Assembly (NCBI RefSeq): GCF_029223585.1
Contig: NZ_CP119423.1
Location: 2,914,001 to 2,978,000, forward strand
DNA: 64,000 bases
Direction of reading: 5' to 3'
Source of the DNA: Photobacterium sp. DA100
Lineage (GTDB): Bacteria > Pseudomonadota > Gammaproteobacteria > Enterobacterales > Vibrionaceae
Shown here in pieces: positions 54,561-63,546 of the stretch. The position numbers were made by a program, and so were the translations under genes. Numbering within the stretch: the first letter of the stretch is position 1; the number at the start of each line of letters is the position of its first letter. Below the pieces are notes generated by a model. The model ran no database searches. It was not told the origin of the DNA and saw only the letters and a program-made list of their open reading frames with translations.

Positions 54561-55967
54561 TTAGAACACCAGCAAGCTCATCATAGTATTCAGTTCATTG
54601 TTCATTTTGTAGATGGCGGCATCCATGGCCGACAATTGTTTGTAGGTTCGCTCTTCGTAAGCTTTCATCCGCTCATTTAGCGTAACCATATCATCGTCAA
54701 GCCGCTTTTGCTGCTCTTTGAGGCTGTCTTCCCGGCTGGTAATCGAGCCCTCGCGGCCAACAAAACCATCGAGTAAATCATCGGCTTTTTTCAGAAACCC
54801 TTCATCGCCGTTAAAGAAGCGACCAAAGTTGACAAAGTTTTCATCCAATTGATCATTAAGGATTTCATCATCGACCTCAAGCTTGCCGTATCTGTCGGTC
54901 GTTACACCAAACTCGGATAACAGATAACTTCTGCCGTTGACTTCGACGGGTTCGTTAAGCAAGTTACGCATCTGCCCTAGGAGCGAACGTGAAATACTGT
55001 CACCAACTAACGGACCGCCACTCTCTTCTTCTACATTGTATTTTGACTGAGAGTCAACCATTTCAAATAAGCTATTGTAAGCCTCGACAAACTCATCAAT
55101 CGCGGTCTTAGGCTTACCGGTGTCATTTTCTATCTCGATGATGGCATTTTTAACATCAATATCATCGGTGTCATTACCCGTACCATAAGTACCGGTAATT
55201 TTTTTTGCATTGAAGGTGACCCCATCAATTGCATCGGTAAAGGTATTCGTCGCATTGGTCACGGTAGAGAAGCCGTCAATCACAATGATTGCGTCCTTGG
55301 CTTCTTGCATTTCCATCATATTCGGGTTGCCGGTAATATTATCTGGATCAAAGTCCAAATCGCCCAAATCCCCAGTAGCCCCTGACGCATCGATACTGAT
55401 CTTGTTTTCTTCACCCGTTTTGGTACTGGAAAATACCAACTTGGCACCCGTATCATCGGTGATGATAGTCGCTGTAATTCCAGGATTATCATCAGCATCG
55501 TTAATCGCCTGCGCGACGTCTTTTAGGCTACTCTTATTTGAAGAGATATTGAGAGTCATTGAGTTGCTACCTACCCCAATGACCAAATCGCCAGAACCCA
55601 AACTGGCATCGGGATCAGCCGTCAAACTGGTACTGGCAACTTTATGGCTTTCTGCCAGTTGCTTGACCTCAACGGAATAGCGGCCATTTTGTGCATTACT
55701 CTCGACACTGACATCTAAGTAGCCAGACTCTGAGGAAGAGGCTGATTTGCTGGTAAAAGCTTCATCTTCATCAAAAGACTCGAGCAAATCCTGCAGTGAA
55801 CTTGCCGAGGATTTCACCAGGCCATAGGCACTCAGGCTGGCATCAACTTTCGACTTTTCGTTGGTGATCCGGATTTCTTTCGGCGTACGCTCAGCCGCAA
55901 CTAGTTGTTGGGTCATTCCCGCAACATCCAAGCCAGAGCCTAAACCGCCTACCGATAAACCTGCCAT
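54561..55967 (-). CDS. fliD: Flagellar filament cap protein FliD
   Basis: 468-residue HAP2 protein that caps the filament and folds flagellin at the tip. The N-terminal GLGSGLDVAGMTQQLVAAERTP and the C-terminal helical part (LKEQQKRLDDDMVTLNERMKAYEERTYKQLSAMDAAIYKMNNELNTMMSLL) are typical. The variable middle contains calcium-like acidic stretches of unclear meaning. Confidence 0.96.
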   Translation of the reverse strand: MAGLSVGGLGSGLDVAGMTQQLVAAERTPKEIRITNEKSKVDASLSAYGLVKSSASSLQDLLESFDEDEAFTSKSASSSESGYLDVSVESNAQNGRYSVEVKQLAESHKVASTSLTADPDASLGSGDLVIGVGSNSMTLNISSNKSSLKDVAQAINDADDNPGITATIITDDTGAKLVFSSTKTGEENKISIDASGATGDLGDLDFDPDNITGNPNMMEMQEAKDAIIVIDGFSTVTNATNTFTDAIDGVTFNAKKITGTYGTGNDTDDIDVKNAIIEIENDTGKPKTAIDEFVEAYNSLFEMVDSQSKYNVEEESGGPLVGDSISRSLLGQMRNLLNEPVEVNGRSYLLSEFGVTTDRYGKLEVDDEILNDQLDENFVNFGRFFNGDEGFLKKADDLLDGFVGREGSITSREDSLKEQQKRLDDDMVTLNERMKAYEERTYKQLSAMDAAIYKMNNELNTMMSLLVF

Positions 55968-56045
55968 GTGAAACCTCTACCCCATTCAGTCGTTGTGACT
56001 TGACGCTTATTGCGGATACGGAACTAATGCAAAAAACAAGCCAAG

Positions 56046-56465
56046 TTAGATTTTCTCTTGAAATGAACTCACGGAATATTTAGCCAAATTTTCATTTAGC
56101 TCCAATAACTCCTGTGCCGGGATCTGCCGGATCAGATCACCACTGGTTTTGTCATAGATGTAGACGACCTGCTCGCCGTGCTCGTCGTCATATTCAAACT
56201 TAAGCTCACGGTTAATACGCTTTGACAAAGCTTCAATCTGCTCCCGGTGAAATTCATTGAGTTCATCTGCTGAAGGCTCACTCATCAGTCGAGATGAATC
56301 AGCTTTTTCTGTTTGATTAACCGCGGACTTAAACGGCAACTCTGTTTTGGCAGCATCAGTTGGCTTTGAGCTACCTAATTTACTTGGGGAAAGGTTCAGC
56401 TTTGCTTTTGCGGAGAAAGCTGAATTAAGAGAAGAAGCTGAGGGGTTATCTGATAATTTATCCAT
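56046..56465 (-). CDS. flaG: FlaG family flagellar protein
   Basis: 139 residues from the ATG at 56465 (MDKLSDNPSASS). AAGGAG lies 11 bases upstream; a GTG three codons earlier is too close to it. The C-terminal FlaG domain (LSKRINRELKFEYDDEHGEQVVYIYDKTSGDLIRQIPAQELLEL) is clear, and the N-terminal half is Ser/Lys-rich and variable. FlaG influences filament length. The gene lies between flagellin and fliD as in Vibrio. Confidence 0.93.
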   Translation of the reverse strand: MDKLSDNPSASSLNSAFSAKAKLNLSPSKLGSSKPTDAAKTELPFKSAVNQTEKADSSRLMSEPSADELNEFHREQIEALSKRINRELKFEYDDEHGEQVVYIYDKTSGDLIRQIPAQELLELNENLAKYSVSSFQEKI

Positions 56466-56502
56466 GATAATCACTTCTCCTTAATGTTTACAAAAAGTGA
56501 AT

Positions 56503-56530
56503 AGAGGCATGGCTACGCAGCCATGCCTCT
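56503..56530 (-). terminator. Terminator-like hairpin after flagellin
   Basis: Perfect 12-bp stem AGAGGCATGGCT / AGCCATGCCTCT with a 4-nt loop, 15 bp after the flagellin stop. The T-run is interrupted, so some read-through into flaG is likely. Confidence 0.8.
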
Positions 56531-56544
56531 TTTCATTTAATGAA

Positions 56545-58023
56545 TTACAGTAGGCTCAATGCTGCCTGTGGATTCATTTTCGCCTGGGCAAGAATCGAAG
56601 TAGACGCCTGTTGTAGGATCTGGTTCTTAGTCAGGTCTGTGGTTTCTTTTGCAAAGTCAACGTCTTTGATACGGCTGTTTGACGCATTTACGTTTTCGTT
56701 GATGTTCGAAAGGTTGTTCAGGGTGTGGTTCATTCGGTTTTGGAATGCACCAAGGTCGGCACGCTGATCATCAATTTGAGCGATTGCTGAGTCAATGGTA
56801 TCAATTGCGCTCTGGGCACCATTTGCTGTTGAAATATCAATAGAGTCCACTGAGTTTAATGACTTAGCTTCAGAGCCTGTAGTAATCGCGTTAGCTGGCG
56901 TACCTTCAGATGTTGTAATTTCCAAACGATCACTATCTTTAATACTTGTCTGGACTTCAACTTTACCAGTTAAAATTTGTTCGGCAGCACCAGTTACAAT
57001 AGTCGCAGTATCACCACCAGTCGTTGTCATATCAGAGTTCAACTCAGTAAGTCCCAAACTAAAGTTAGTCAAAGTACCAGTTGCTTCAATATGGATATCA
57101 TCTCCTTTATCAGAAACAATATCGAGTGTACCGTCATCATTAGCAACAGCTCTGAGTCCAGTATCTTTACTATCTGCATTTATTCGGTCTGCTAGGTCAG
57201 TAATTTCACTGCCTGTTGGCATTGAATAGCTTTTCACACCTGAACCGGAGTCAATATCAATGGTATTGTCTCCTGCAGGATCTAATGTCAAACTATCAAG
57301 CCTAACACCAGTAAACGCCTCTGCAGTAACACCAGTATCAGAAGAAACATTATTGATGGCTTCAGCAATATCACCTGCAGTTGCATTTGCAGATACATTG
57401 ACATCTTTTTGACCACTAGCACCTGTAATCGTTAGATCCTGGTCAGTGACAGCATTAGCAGCACCTTGCACAAAAGCACCAATAGCCGCTCCACCAAGTT
57501 CCATAGTAGAGTTACCTAATGAAGTTGACCTAACATCAGACAATGATAAATCAACTGTTTCATTAGCATTAGAACCAACTTGGAAAGCTTGGGTGCCGTA
57601 CGAGCCATCAAGCAAATTCTGGCCACCAAACGTTGTGGTTTCAGCAATACGTGTTAATTCTTCTTGCAGTGCACCAACTTCTTTCTGCAGTGCAGCACGG
57701 TCATCATCAGAGTTCGAGCCGTTAGCGGCCTGTAGAGACAGGTCACGCATACGCTGCATGATGTTGGTTGACTCCTGCATTGCACCTTCAGCAGTCTGTG
57801 CAATCGAGATACCGTCGTTGGCGTTACGCATTGCTACGTTAAGGCCGTTGCTCTGGCTGGTTAGACGGTTAGAGATTTGCAGACCCGCCGCATCATCTTT
57901 CGCACTGTTGATACGCAAACCAGAAGACAAACGCTCCATGCTGCTGCTTACGTTGTTAGTGGCATTACCTAGGTGACGCTGGGCCGTCATCGCTGAAACG
58001 TTAGTATTTACGGTAACAGACAT
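56545..58023 (-). CDS. Flagellin
   Basis: 492-residue filament subunit, larger than the roughly 380 residues common in Vibrio. The D0/D1 N-terminus ([50 protein letters not shown]) and C-terminus ([37 protein letters not shown]) are conserved. The extra length is in a central D2/D3 region, roughly residues 180-400, with Flagellin_IN-like segments rich in Thr/Asp/Ser. It is the only flagellin gene in the window. A sigma28 promoter precedes it. The paralogue letter (flaA, flaC and so on) cannot be assigned. Confidence 0.96.
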   Translation of the reverse strand: MSVTVNTNVSAMTAQRHLGNATNNVSSSMERLSSGLRINSAKDDAAGLQISNRLTSQSNGLNVAMRNANDGISIAQTAEGAMQESTNIMQRMRDLSLQAANGSNSDDDRAALQKEVGALQEELTRIAETTTFGGQNLLDGSYGTQAFQVGSNANETVDLSLSDVRSTSLGNSTMELGGAAIGAFVQGAANAVTDQDLTITGASGQKDVNVSANATAGDIAEAINNVSSDTGVTAEAFTGVRLDSLTLDPAGDNTIDIDSGSGVKSYSMPTGSEITDLADRINADSKDTGLRAVANDDGTLDIVSDKGDDIHIEATGTLTNFSLGLTELNSDMTTTGGDTATIVTGAAEQILTGKVEVQTSIKDSDRLEITTSEGTPANAITTGSEAKSLNSVDSIDISTANGAQSAIDTIDSAIAQIDDQRADLGAFQNRMNHTLNNLSNINENVNASNSRIKDVDFAKETTDLTKNQILQQASTSILAQAKMNPQAALSLL

Positions 58024-58097
58024 ATTTCGCTCCTTGTTGAGTTACAACCCAGCCTATAAGCGGGGGGTAAATATCTATTTTTGTTTAAGTACTTCTA

Positions 58098-58124
58098 TTA
58101 ACGGCACAAGCAAAAATACCTTTA
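58098..58124 (-). promoter_or_regulatory. Sigma28 (FliA) promoter of the flagellin gene
   Basis: Minus strand TAAAGGTA - 11 bases - GCCGTTAA, against the consensus TAAAGTTT-N11-GCCGATAA. Spacing is exact and the -10 matches at seven of eight positions. It lies about 75 bp before the start codon. An 8-bp tandem array begins 27 bp upstream of the -35. Confidence 0.85.
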
Positions 58125-58150
58125 GGAATTTTTTTAAAAAAATTTCAGAG

Positions 58151-58198
58151 TGGGTCTGTGGGTCTGTGGGTCTGTGGGTCTGTGGGTCTGTGGGTCTG
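58151..58198. repeat. Tandem 8-bp array P (TGGGTCTG x6)
   Basis: Six perfect copies of TGGGTCTG, 26 bp upstream of the flagellin sigma28 promoter. It is followed by CAATAAGA and, 10 bp further, CTACGAGCTAC, which is one and a half units of array B. It is one of two 8-bp arrays in the window. Confidence 0.97.
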
Positions 58199-58317
58199 CA
58201 ATAAGACTCTACGAGCTACACTTCCCAGTCAAACTCTAACTTTATATGCCATGTATCGCCGCAAACTGTCCCATAGGGCCATAGCACCGCTCTTCACTCC
58301 ACAGTACCGGTGATTTT

Positions 58318-58341
58318 AAAGCGGCAAAACTCTGCCGCTTT
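58318..58341 (-). terminator. Terminator-like hairpin after flgL
   Basis: Stem AAAGCGGCA / TGCCGCTTT with a 6-nt loop, 21 bp after the flgL stop. Downstream bases on the minus strand (AAAATC) form a poor T-run, so termination is probable but not certain. Confidence 0.7.
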
Positions 58342-58362
58342 AATCCCGAAAGGAGAGGAAAA

Positions 58363-59583
58363 TTATAAGTAGTTAAACAAACTGAGCTGCTTGGTTTGGT
58401 TGAAGGCAGCCTGGGAGGCCTGCAGGGCCAGCATGTCTTCGTTGAGTTCAATGATTGCCTTGCTGTAGTCCAGATCTTCCAAGCTTCCCTTGGCCTTGTT
58501 GAGACTCAATTCGAAATCTTGATGCTGAGCCTCATAGGTTTCGAGGGTTTTCAAGCCAGTGCCGACTTCTGCCCGACGTTGGTTCATGTGGACATAAGCC
58601 GAGTTTAGCTCTTCAATGGAACGTTGCAGGCTCGCCCTAGCCTCAGGAGAAGCCGAATCAAATTCTGAGTACTTAATGACATCATTCATGGTCTGGAACA
58701 AATCAATGGTGTCAGTTTTGTCAAAGGAAACACTATCACCTGGTTTTATCTCACCATCGAACTTAAGATCGAGATTTGCCTCCGAGCCCGGTGTTGTGTC
58801 GACAAACTGGATACCAACACTAGGATCATAGGCGGAAGGGCCGTAAGGCGTACCATCCCGAATCAAAACATAGTTTAGGCCACCAGCACCATCGTCTTGA
58901 AAATCTACTTCATAAATAGAATTATCACCGGACTCACTGTTGGTCGCTGACAACAGCGACAAACCCGACTCACTCTGAAGCCCTTTATAGTCGGGACGAT
59001 AATCCCCGAAAGGATTATCGATTTCCATGAATACCTGGCTGCCGGGCTGGCTCGTTTGAACATGAACCGATGTATCTATGCGTGCTTCACGATAACCAGC
59101 ATCCCCCATGTAAACCACTTCACCCAAAGAGTTTTCAACAAAAGGTTGAGTCGAGGACTGGTTTCCGGCAAACACATAATTGCCGCCTTCATCCTGGGTA
59201 TTGGCAAGGTTCAGCAGGCCCTCATACAAACTTTCCAACTCATTTTTAAAAGCGGTCTTGTCATCGCCAGCCATTGCACCATTGATCATGCCGATCACTT
59301 TCTGCTTGGAGCTATCAATGTGGCTTTCCACATTCTTGAGGGAGGTTTCAAGGGTGCCCAAACGGTTATTGGCTAGAGTGATAGATTTTTGAAACTGTTC
59401 GATTTGTACCAGTTGCTGTTTATAGTTTTGGGTCGACACCGAGGCAATCGGATCGTCTCCGGCGGTTTTGATACGCTTACCCGTGGCCAGTTGCTCATTG
59501 GTGTTGTTTACCGCCCCTTGCTTGCGCATAAGGTTAGAAGTCAGGTTCTGATACTGGGAAAAGGTAGATACACGATTGATCAT
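58363..59583 (-). CDS. flgL: Hook-filament junction protein FlgL
   Basis: 406-residue HAP3 protein linking hook to filament. The flagellin-like N-terminus (MINRVSTFSQYQNLTSNLMRKQGAVNNTNEQLATGKRI) and C-terminus (YSKAIIELNEDMLALQASQAAFNQTKQLSLFNYL) are conserved. It lies 14 bp after flgK and is cotranscribed with it. Confidence 0.96.
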   Translation of the reverse strand: MINRVSTFSQYQNLTSNLMRKQGAVNNTNEQLATGKRIKTAGDDPIASVSTQNYKQQLVQIEQFQKSITLANNRLGTLETSLKNVESHIDSSKQKVIGMINGAMAGDDKTAFKNELESLYEGLLNLANTQDEGGNYVFAGNQSSTQPFVENSLGEVVYMGDAGYREARIDTSVHVQTSQPGSQVFMEIDNPFGDYRPDYKGLQSESGLSLLSATNSESGDNSIYEVDFQDDGAGGLNYVLIRDGTPYGPSAYDPSVGIQFVDTTPGSEANLDLKFDGEIKPGDSVSFDKTDTIDLFQTMNDVIKYSEFDSASPEARASLQRSIEELNSAYVHMNQRRAEVGTGLKTLETYEAQHQDFELSLNKAKGSLEDLDYSKAIIELNEDMLALQASQAAFNQTKQLSLFNYL

Positions 59584-59597
59584 AATGCCTCCTATCC

Positions 59598-61574
59598 TTA
59601 AACAGCACGCAACAGCGTATCAAAGGTTTCGCGGGCCACGCTCATAATGCGAGAGGAAGCCATATACGCTTGCTGGAACTTCATCAGGTTTGCCGCCTCC
59701 TCATCCAAGTTGACACCGGACACACTGGACACCCGCTCACTGGCGGCGTCAAAATCCAGTTGGCTGATCTGGCCAAACTTCTCAGCATTCATTTTCTGGA
59801 TACCGACATCGGTGGTCAGTGTCTGGAACAAATCAATGACGCTAGAGCGGCCGTTGTTCATGGTTTTCTCTGTTTGCAGGTGCTGAATTTCCAGCAAATT
59901 GCTGTTGTCCCCTTCTGCAGGCTTTGCCCCCAAAGTTACCGTAAAGCTGTCATTGGCCGCCGCACCACTGCTAAGTGCCAACGTTGGCACCGGAGTGTTC
60001 GGGGCACCCTCAAAGTGGATAACACCATTGGTTACTGGATAAGCAATACTTGTGCTGGGCGGCAATGCATTGCCCTGAGCGTCATAACCAATCAAGCTGA
60101 TCGGGTTATCCTGATCATCCAGCACTGATAGTGCATCGCCGGTCCCATTAATCTCAACCCGAAATGTGCCACTAACTTGTGCTGACGGTAACGGCTCTAG
60201 TTGTGCTGTACCTTGGTTTGCCTCCGCTGCCATTACTACCCGCTGGGCGGCAATATCTGATGCTTCTGTGGCATTCATGGTCATCTGCGCGCCGCCAAGC
60301 CTTACAGGACGGATGGTAAAGGTTTCATCAGACGGGGCCGCTGATAAATTATTAACGTTGATTTGCATACCATCCACCTGCAGTACTTGCGGGTCAGTTG
60401 CTGCAATGGTTTGGTTCAAGACTTCTTCGCCTTTGGCATTAAACATCTGATAGCTATTGGTTATCCCATCAGTGTTCGCCTTTAACTGGTAATCACCCAC
60501 TTGAAGTTTGGAGACATCATCAATGGCTACGGTCATATCGGCACTACTGCCCATCGGTTTAAGCACCCGCTGCTGCATCGCAATCGGATCATTGATATCG
60601 GCAAACATGTTCTTGCCCTGCTCACCTTTCAAATCCAAGCCCTGGCGCTGGATGGTATTCACCTGCCCGGCAAAACCGATAGCCATTCGCCCGACTTCAT
60701 CGATGCTGCGCTCGACAACATCACGGCGAAAGCCAATCATGGCGCCAAGAATACCGCCCATATTATCGGCATCCAGCGGGGTGGCATTGTGGCCATCATC
60801 TACCGCGATTTGTGTCTGTAGCGGGTCGGGCTCACCCGGTATCACTGTAAGGCGAGATGATTCTGTGCCCGACACAAGAGTTTGCCCATCACCGATGATC
60901 ACCGTATTCGCCAGGTTATCTTTACCCTTGAGTACAGTCACTTTGGTGTGCTGCGCCAGTTCATTGACCAAGCTCTGCTGCTGGTCAAACAAATCATTTT
61001 TCTCCCCTGCCGGATTTTCCTGAATACGCTTATTCAAAGTGGCAATTTCTTGCCCCAGGCTATTTACCCGATCAACTGTTGCAACTAGCTGATCATTTAC
61101 ATCCCGTTGCATACCGGCAAGGGTATCGTATGTGCTATTGACGGTTTGGCTGACAAGAGCGGCATTTTCCAATACCGCTTTGCGTGAGCCAAGATCGTTG
61201 GGATGATCAGCAAGGCTTTTCACTGAATCGTAGTAGTCGTTCATGCTGGAGATGGTCTTGCTGGCATTGTTGGAAATGAACTCATCCATCACAGCTAGCT
61301 GGGCATGGCTTTCATTGGCTTGGTGGAGTTGGGTAGTCGACTGGGTTAGCTCTCTTGCAGCAAACTGATCGTAAGCTCGACGGACATTATCGATATAAGC
61401 GCCCGTGCCATACTGGCTACCACCAATCCAGTGTGCATCATCTGCTTTCTGTTCTGCACTCTGGCGGCTGTATCCAGGCGTATTGACGTTACTGATATTG
61501 TGGCTGGTCACATTCAGTTGTTTCTGAGAGGTTCTCAGCCCACTCATACCAATATTGAGCAAATCTAACGCCAT
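59598..61574 (-). CDS. flgK: Hook-associated protein FlgK
   Basis: 658-residue HAP1 protein at the hook-filament junction. The N-terminal rod/hook motif (LDLLNIGMSGLRTSQKQLNVTSHNISNVNTPGYSRQ) and the C-terminal SVSGVNLDEEAANLMKFQQAYMASSRIMSVARETFDTLLRAV are complete. A sigma54-type site lies about 60 bp upstream. It is separated from flgJ by about 870 bp containing an orphan ORF on the other strand. Confidence 0.97.
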   Translation of the reverse strand: MALDLLNIGMSGLRTSQKQLNVTSHNISNVNTPGYSRQSAEQKADDAHWIGGSQYGTGAYIDNVRRAYDQFAARELTQSTTQLHQANESHAQLAVMDEFISNNASKTISSMNDYYDSVKSLADHPNDLGSRKAVLENAALVSQTVNSTYDTLAGMQRDVNDQLVATVDRVNSLGQEIATLNKRIQENPAGEKNDLFDQQQSLVNELAQHTKVTVLKGKDNLANTVIIGDGQTLVSGTESSRLTVIPGEPDPLQTQIAVDDGHNATPLDADNMGGILGAMIGFRRDVVERSIDEVGRMAIGFAGQVNTIQRQGLDLKGEQGKNMFADINDPIAMQQRVLKPMGSSADMTVAIDDVSKLQVGDYQLKANTDGITNSYQMFNAKGEEVLNQTIAATDPQVLQVDGMQINVNNLSAAPSDETFTIRPVRLGGAQMTMNATEASDIAAQRVVMAAEANQGTAQLEPLPSAQVSGTFRVEINGTGDALSVLDDQDNPISLIGYDAQGNALPPSTSIAYPVTNGVIHFEGAPNTPVPTLALSSGAAANDSFTVTLGAKPAEGDNSNLLEIQHLQTEKTMNNGRSSVIDLFQTLTTDVGIQKMNAEKFGQISQLDFDAASERVSSVSGVNLDEEAANLMKFQQAYMASSRIMSVARETFDTLLRAV

Positions 61575-61635
61575 GTACTTAATCTCCAGCCATTACCAGC
61601 AGCAATCACTATCATTGCTTCGACAAGGATAACAA

Positions 61636-61651
61636 TGCAAATTTTAGGCCA
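61636..61651 (-). promoter_or_regulatory. Sigma54 promoter upstream of flgK
   Basis: Minus-strand TGGCCTAAAATTTGCA matches the -24 GG and -12 GC with correct spacing and a full TTGCA; the -24 hexamer differs at two bases. It lies 62 bp before the flgK start. FlrC-dependent transcription of flgKL would fit Vibrio regulation. Confidence 0.75.
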
Positions 61652-62243
61652 AGTCAAGGACACAGCGAGTTAACGCCTTTATCATTCCAGCTATAATAAT
61701 CAAGACATCAAACTTCCTGACAGGCTTCCTGATATTGTTAGATATATCCCCGCCAACCACATAAAGCCTTTTCAACTTTAAGCGCTCCTTTCTCTGCAAA
61801 CTTATTACAGGAAAACTATCGAAGTAATATTTTCAGTATTCCATACTTTTAAATATTAAATTTTTCAGAATCTAGCCTGAAAATCGACTATTTAGGGATA
61901 TGAAAGAAAGTGTTCGATCCGTTTATTCATTCACACCTGTTCATTGACGCATAATTAGCCATTTTTTTGGCTAGGTAAAATCATCAACTTTCCTAAAAAA
62001 CAAAAAAATCAAACTAAACCATTGATTTAAAATAAATATAAATAAATGCGGGCGCTTAGCCTTTATAAAATAATGATAATTTTTTAGCAAAAAACAAAGC
62101 AACGCACATAACAGCAACATCACCACCACCAAGTGATAACCAGATCTAACATTTATAATTTATTTAGATTTACACTAGATAAACAGTATAACTTGTATAT
62201 ATAATAAATATAAATTGACACGCACAATTCATAGGCAGGGTGT
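61652..62243. other. AT-rich intergenic region between flgK and an orphan ORF
   Basis: About 590 bp of AT-rich DNA, less GC-rich than the flanking flagellar genes, with no gene that I can support. It may carry a promoter for the small plus-strand ORF. The base composition suggests acquired or relaxed sequence between flgJ and flgK. Confidence 0.5.
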
Positions 62244-62426
62244 ATGAATATTGGTATTGCAACATTGCTGGGTTATGCCATCAAGGAGATCATTGCACCT
62301 GTGGTGCTTGATAATATTCGTGAAGGAAACCAGGAAAAGGTAGAGACCAACGAAATTAAGTCGGCGCTGTCTGAGAGTGAGGATACGCTGAAGATTATCT
62401 CTTCAATTGTAGATATTTTTGTCTAA
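62244..62426 (+). CDS. Small orphan protein between flgK and flgJ
   Basis: 60 residues. The N-terminal half is hydrophobic to amphipathic (MNIGIATLLGYAIKEIIAPVV); the rest is charged (REGNQEKVETNEIKSALSESED) and ends in a hydrophobic helix (LKIISSIVDIFV). AGGCAGGG before the ATG is a usable ribosome-binding site. It is the only plus-strand ORF in the flagellar cluster that I consider plausible, and it converges on flgJ with 20 bp between them. I do not recognise a family. Confidence 0.5.
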   Translation: MNIGIATLLGYAIKEIIAPVVLDNIREGNQEKVETNEIKSALSESEDTLKIISSIVDIFV

Positions 62427-62446
62427 CCTATTTTTGATAGGCTCAA

Positions 62447-63532
62447 TTACTGTTCTTGCTCCATCAAATCACTCACCTGCTCGTATACCCGCATGACCTT
62501 CTCACTGTACCTCGGATCAGTCGCATAGCCAGCCTTGTGGATCTCATTGATAAAAGCTTTCGGATCTTGGGTATTTTCCAAAGCCACTGAGTATCTAGGA
62601 TTCTGCTTCAAAAACTGTGCGTAGTCATTGAAGCTGGCGTCAAAAGAATCATAAGAACGAAACGCCGCGCGCTCTTGGACGGCAATACCCTGATGATACT
62701 CCAAGGTTTGTGTCGTTACTCGCTCCCCTTTCCAGCTCGGATCAGCCTTGATATTAAATAAGTTGTTGCTGTTACCGGCCGCATTGCTGATCACTTTTTT
62801 GCCCCACCCCGTTTCCAAGGCAGCCTGGGCTATCAGTACCGCGGGATCAACACCCAAGACACCGGCAGTACGGCGCGCATAGGGTGCCATATGGGAAACA
62901 AATGCTTGCGGCGTATCGAAACTTTGCGGCTGAGGTGATGGCTGAACCAGACCAGGCGTATTCGGGCCGGAGGCACCATTGGCCGCGGTACGCTGGGCGA
63001 TCGCCTTGTTGGCTATCTGGATGATTTCCTCTTCACTCATCGCAGACTGTGCAGGCGCATTGCTGGCTGGCAACGACAGGCTTGAGTTGCTCACCGTACG
63101 GTTATCCGCACCGACGTCTTGCCGCTCGAAGGGCAGGAAATTGCCGCCCCTGTCCAGCTCAACAAAGTGCGGCTCTTTGGCCAGCGTACCATCACTCTGC
63201 TGAACAGTGCTGTCCTCTTGGTGGGCGCCGAGCTGCTGGACAATCATATCGGCCAGTCCGAGCGAGTTGCTGCGGCTCAGTTCACTGGCCATCTGCTCGT
63301 CATGCATCTGCTCAAAAAATTTGGCGTTGCGGCTGCTCATCAAGTCCGACTCGAACGCAGAGTTGGCCTCGCGCATCGATTTGAATATCATCTGGGTAAA
63401 GATGGCCTCAAACTGCTCGGCGGCGGCTCGCAGGCTGGCCTGCTCTCCCTCTTTTCCCGTTTTCACCCCTGCACGCAAGCGATCAAGGCTTGAGATATCG
63501 AGGATAAAACTGGTGTCGGTCGGACTTTTCAC
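62447..63532 (-). CDS. flgJ: Peptidoglycan hydrolase / rod-capping protein FlgJ
   Basis: 361 residues from a GTG at 63532. The N-terminal rod-binding domain (AAEQFEAIFTQMIFKSMREANSAFESDLMSSRNAKFFEQMHDEQMASELS, about residues 36-85) is followed by a linker. The C-terminal glucosaminidase domain (about 210-355) includes VLIAQAALETGWGKKVI with the expected catalytic glutamate. It cuts peptidoglycan so the rod can cross the periplasm. Confidence 0.95.
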   Translation of the reverse strand: MKSPTDTSFILDISSLDRLRAGVKTGKEGEQASLRAAAEQFEAIFTQMIFKSMREANSAFESDLMSSRNAKFFEQMHDEQMASELSRSNSLGLADMIVQQLGAHQEDSTVQQSDGTLAKEPHFVELDRGGNFLPFERQDVGADNRTVSNSSLSLPASNAPAQSAMSEEEIIQIANKAIAQRTAANGASGPNTPGLVQPSPQPQSFDTPQAFVSHMAPYARRTAGVLGVDPAVLIAQAALETGWGKKVISNAAGNSNNLFNIKADPSWKGERVTTQTLEYHQGIAVQERAAFRSYDSFDASFNDYAQFLKQNPRYSVALENTQDPKAFINEIHKAGYATDPRYSEKVMRVYEQVSDLMEQEQ

Positions 63533-63546
63533 CTTGCCTGCTCCCG

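Noticed and set aside
974..58198. CRISPR array
   Set aside because: The tandem arrays have no spacers, the units are only 7-8 bp and contiguous, and no cas genes are present.
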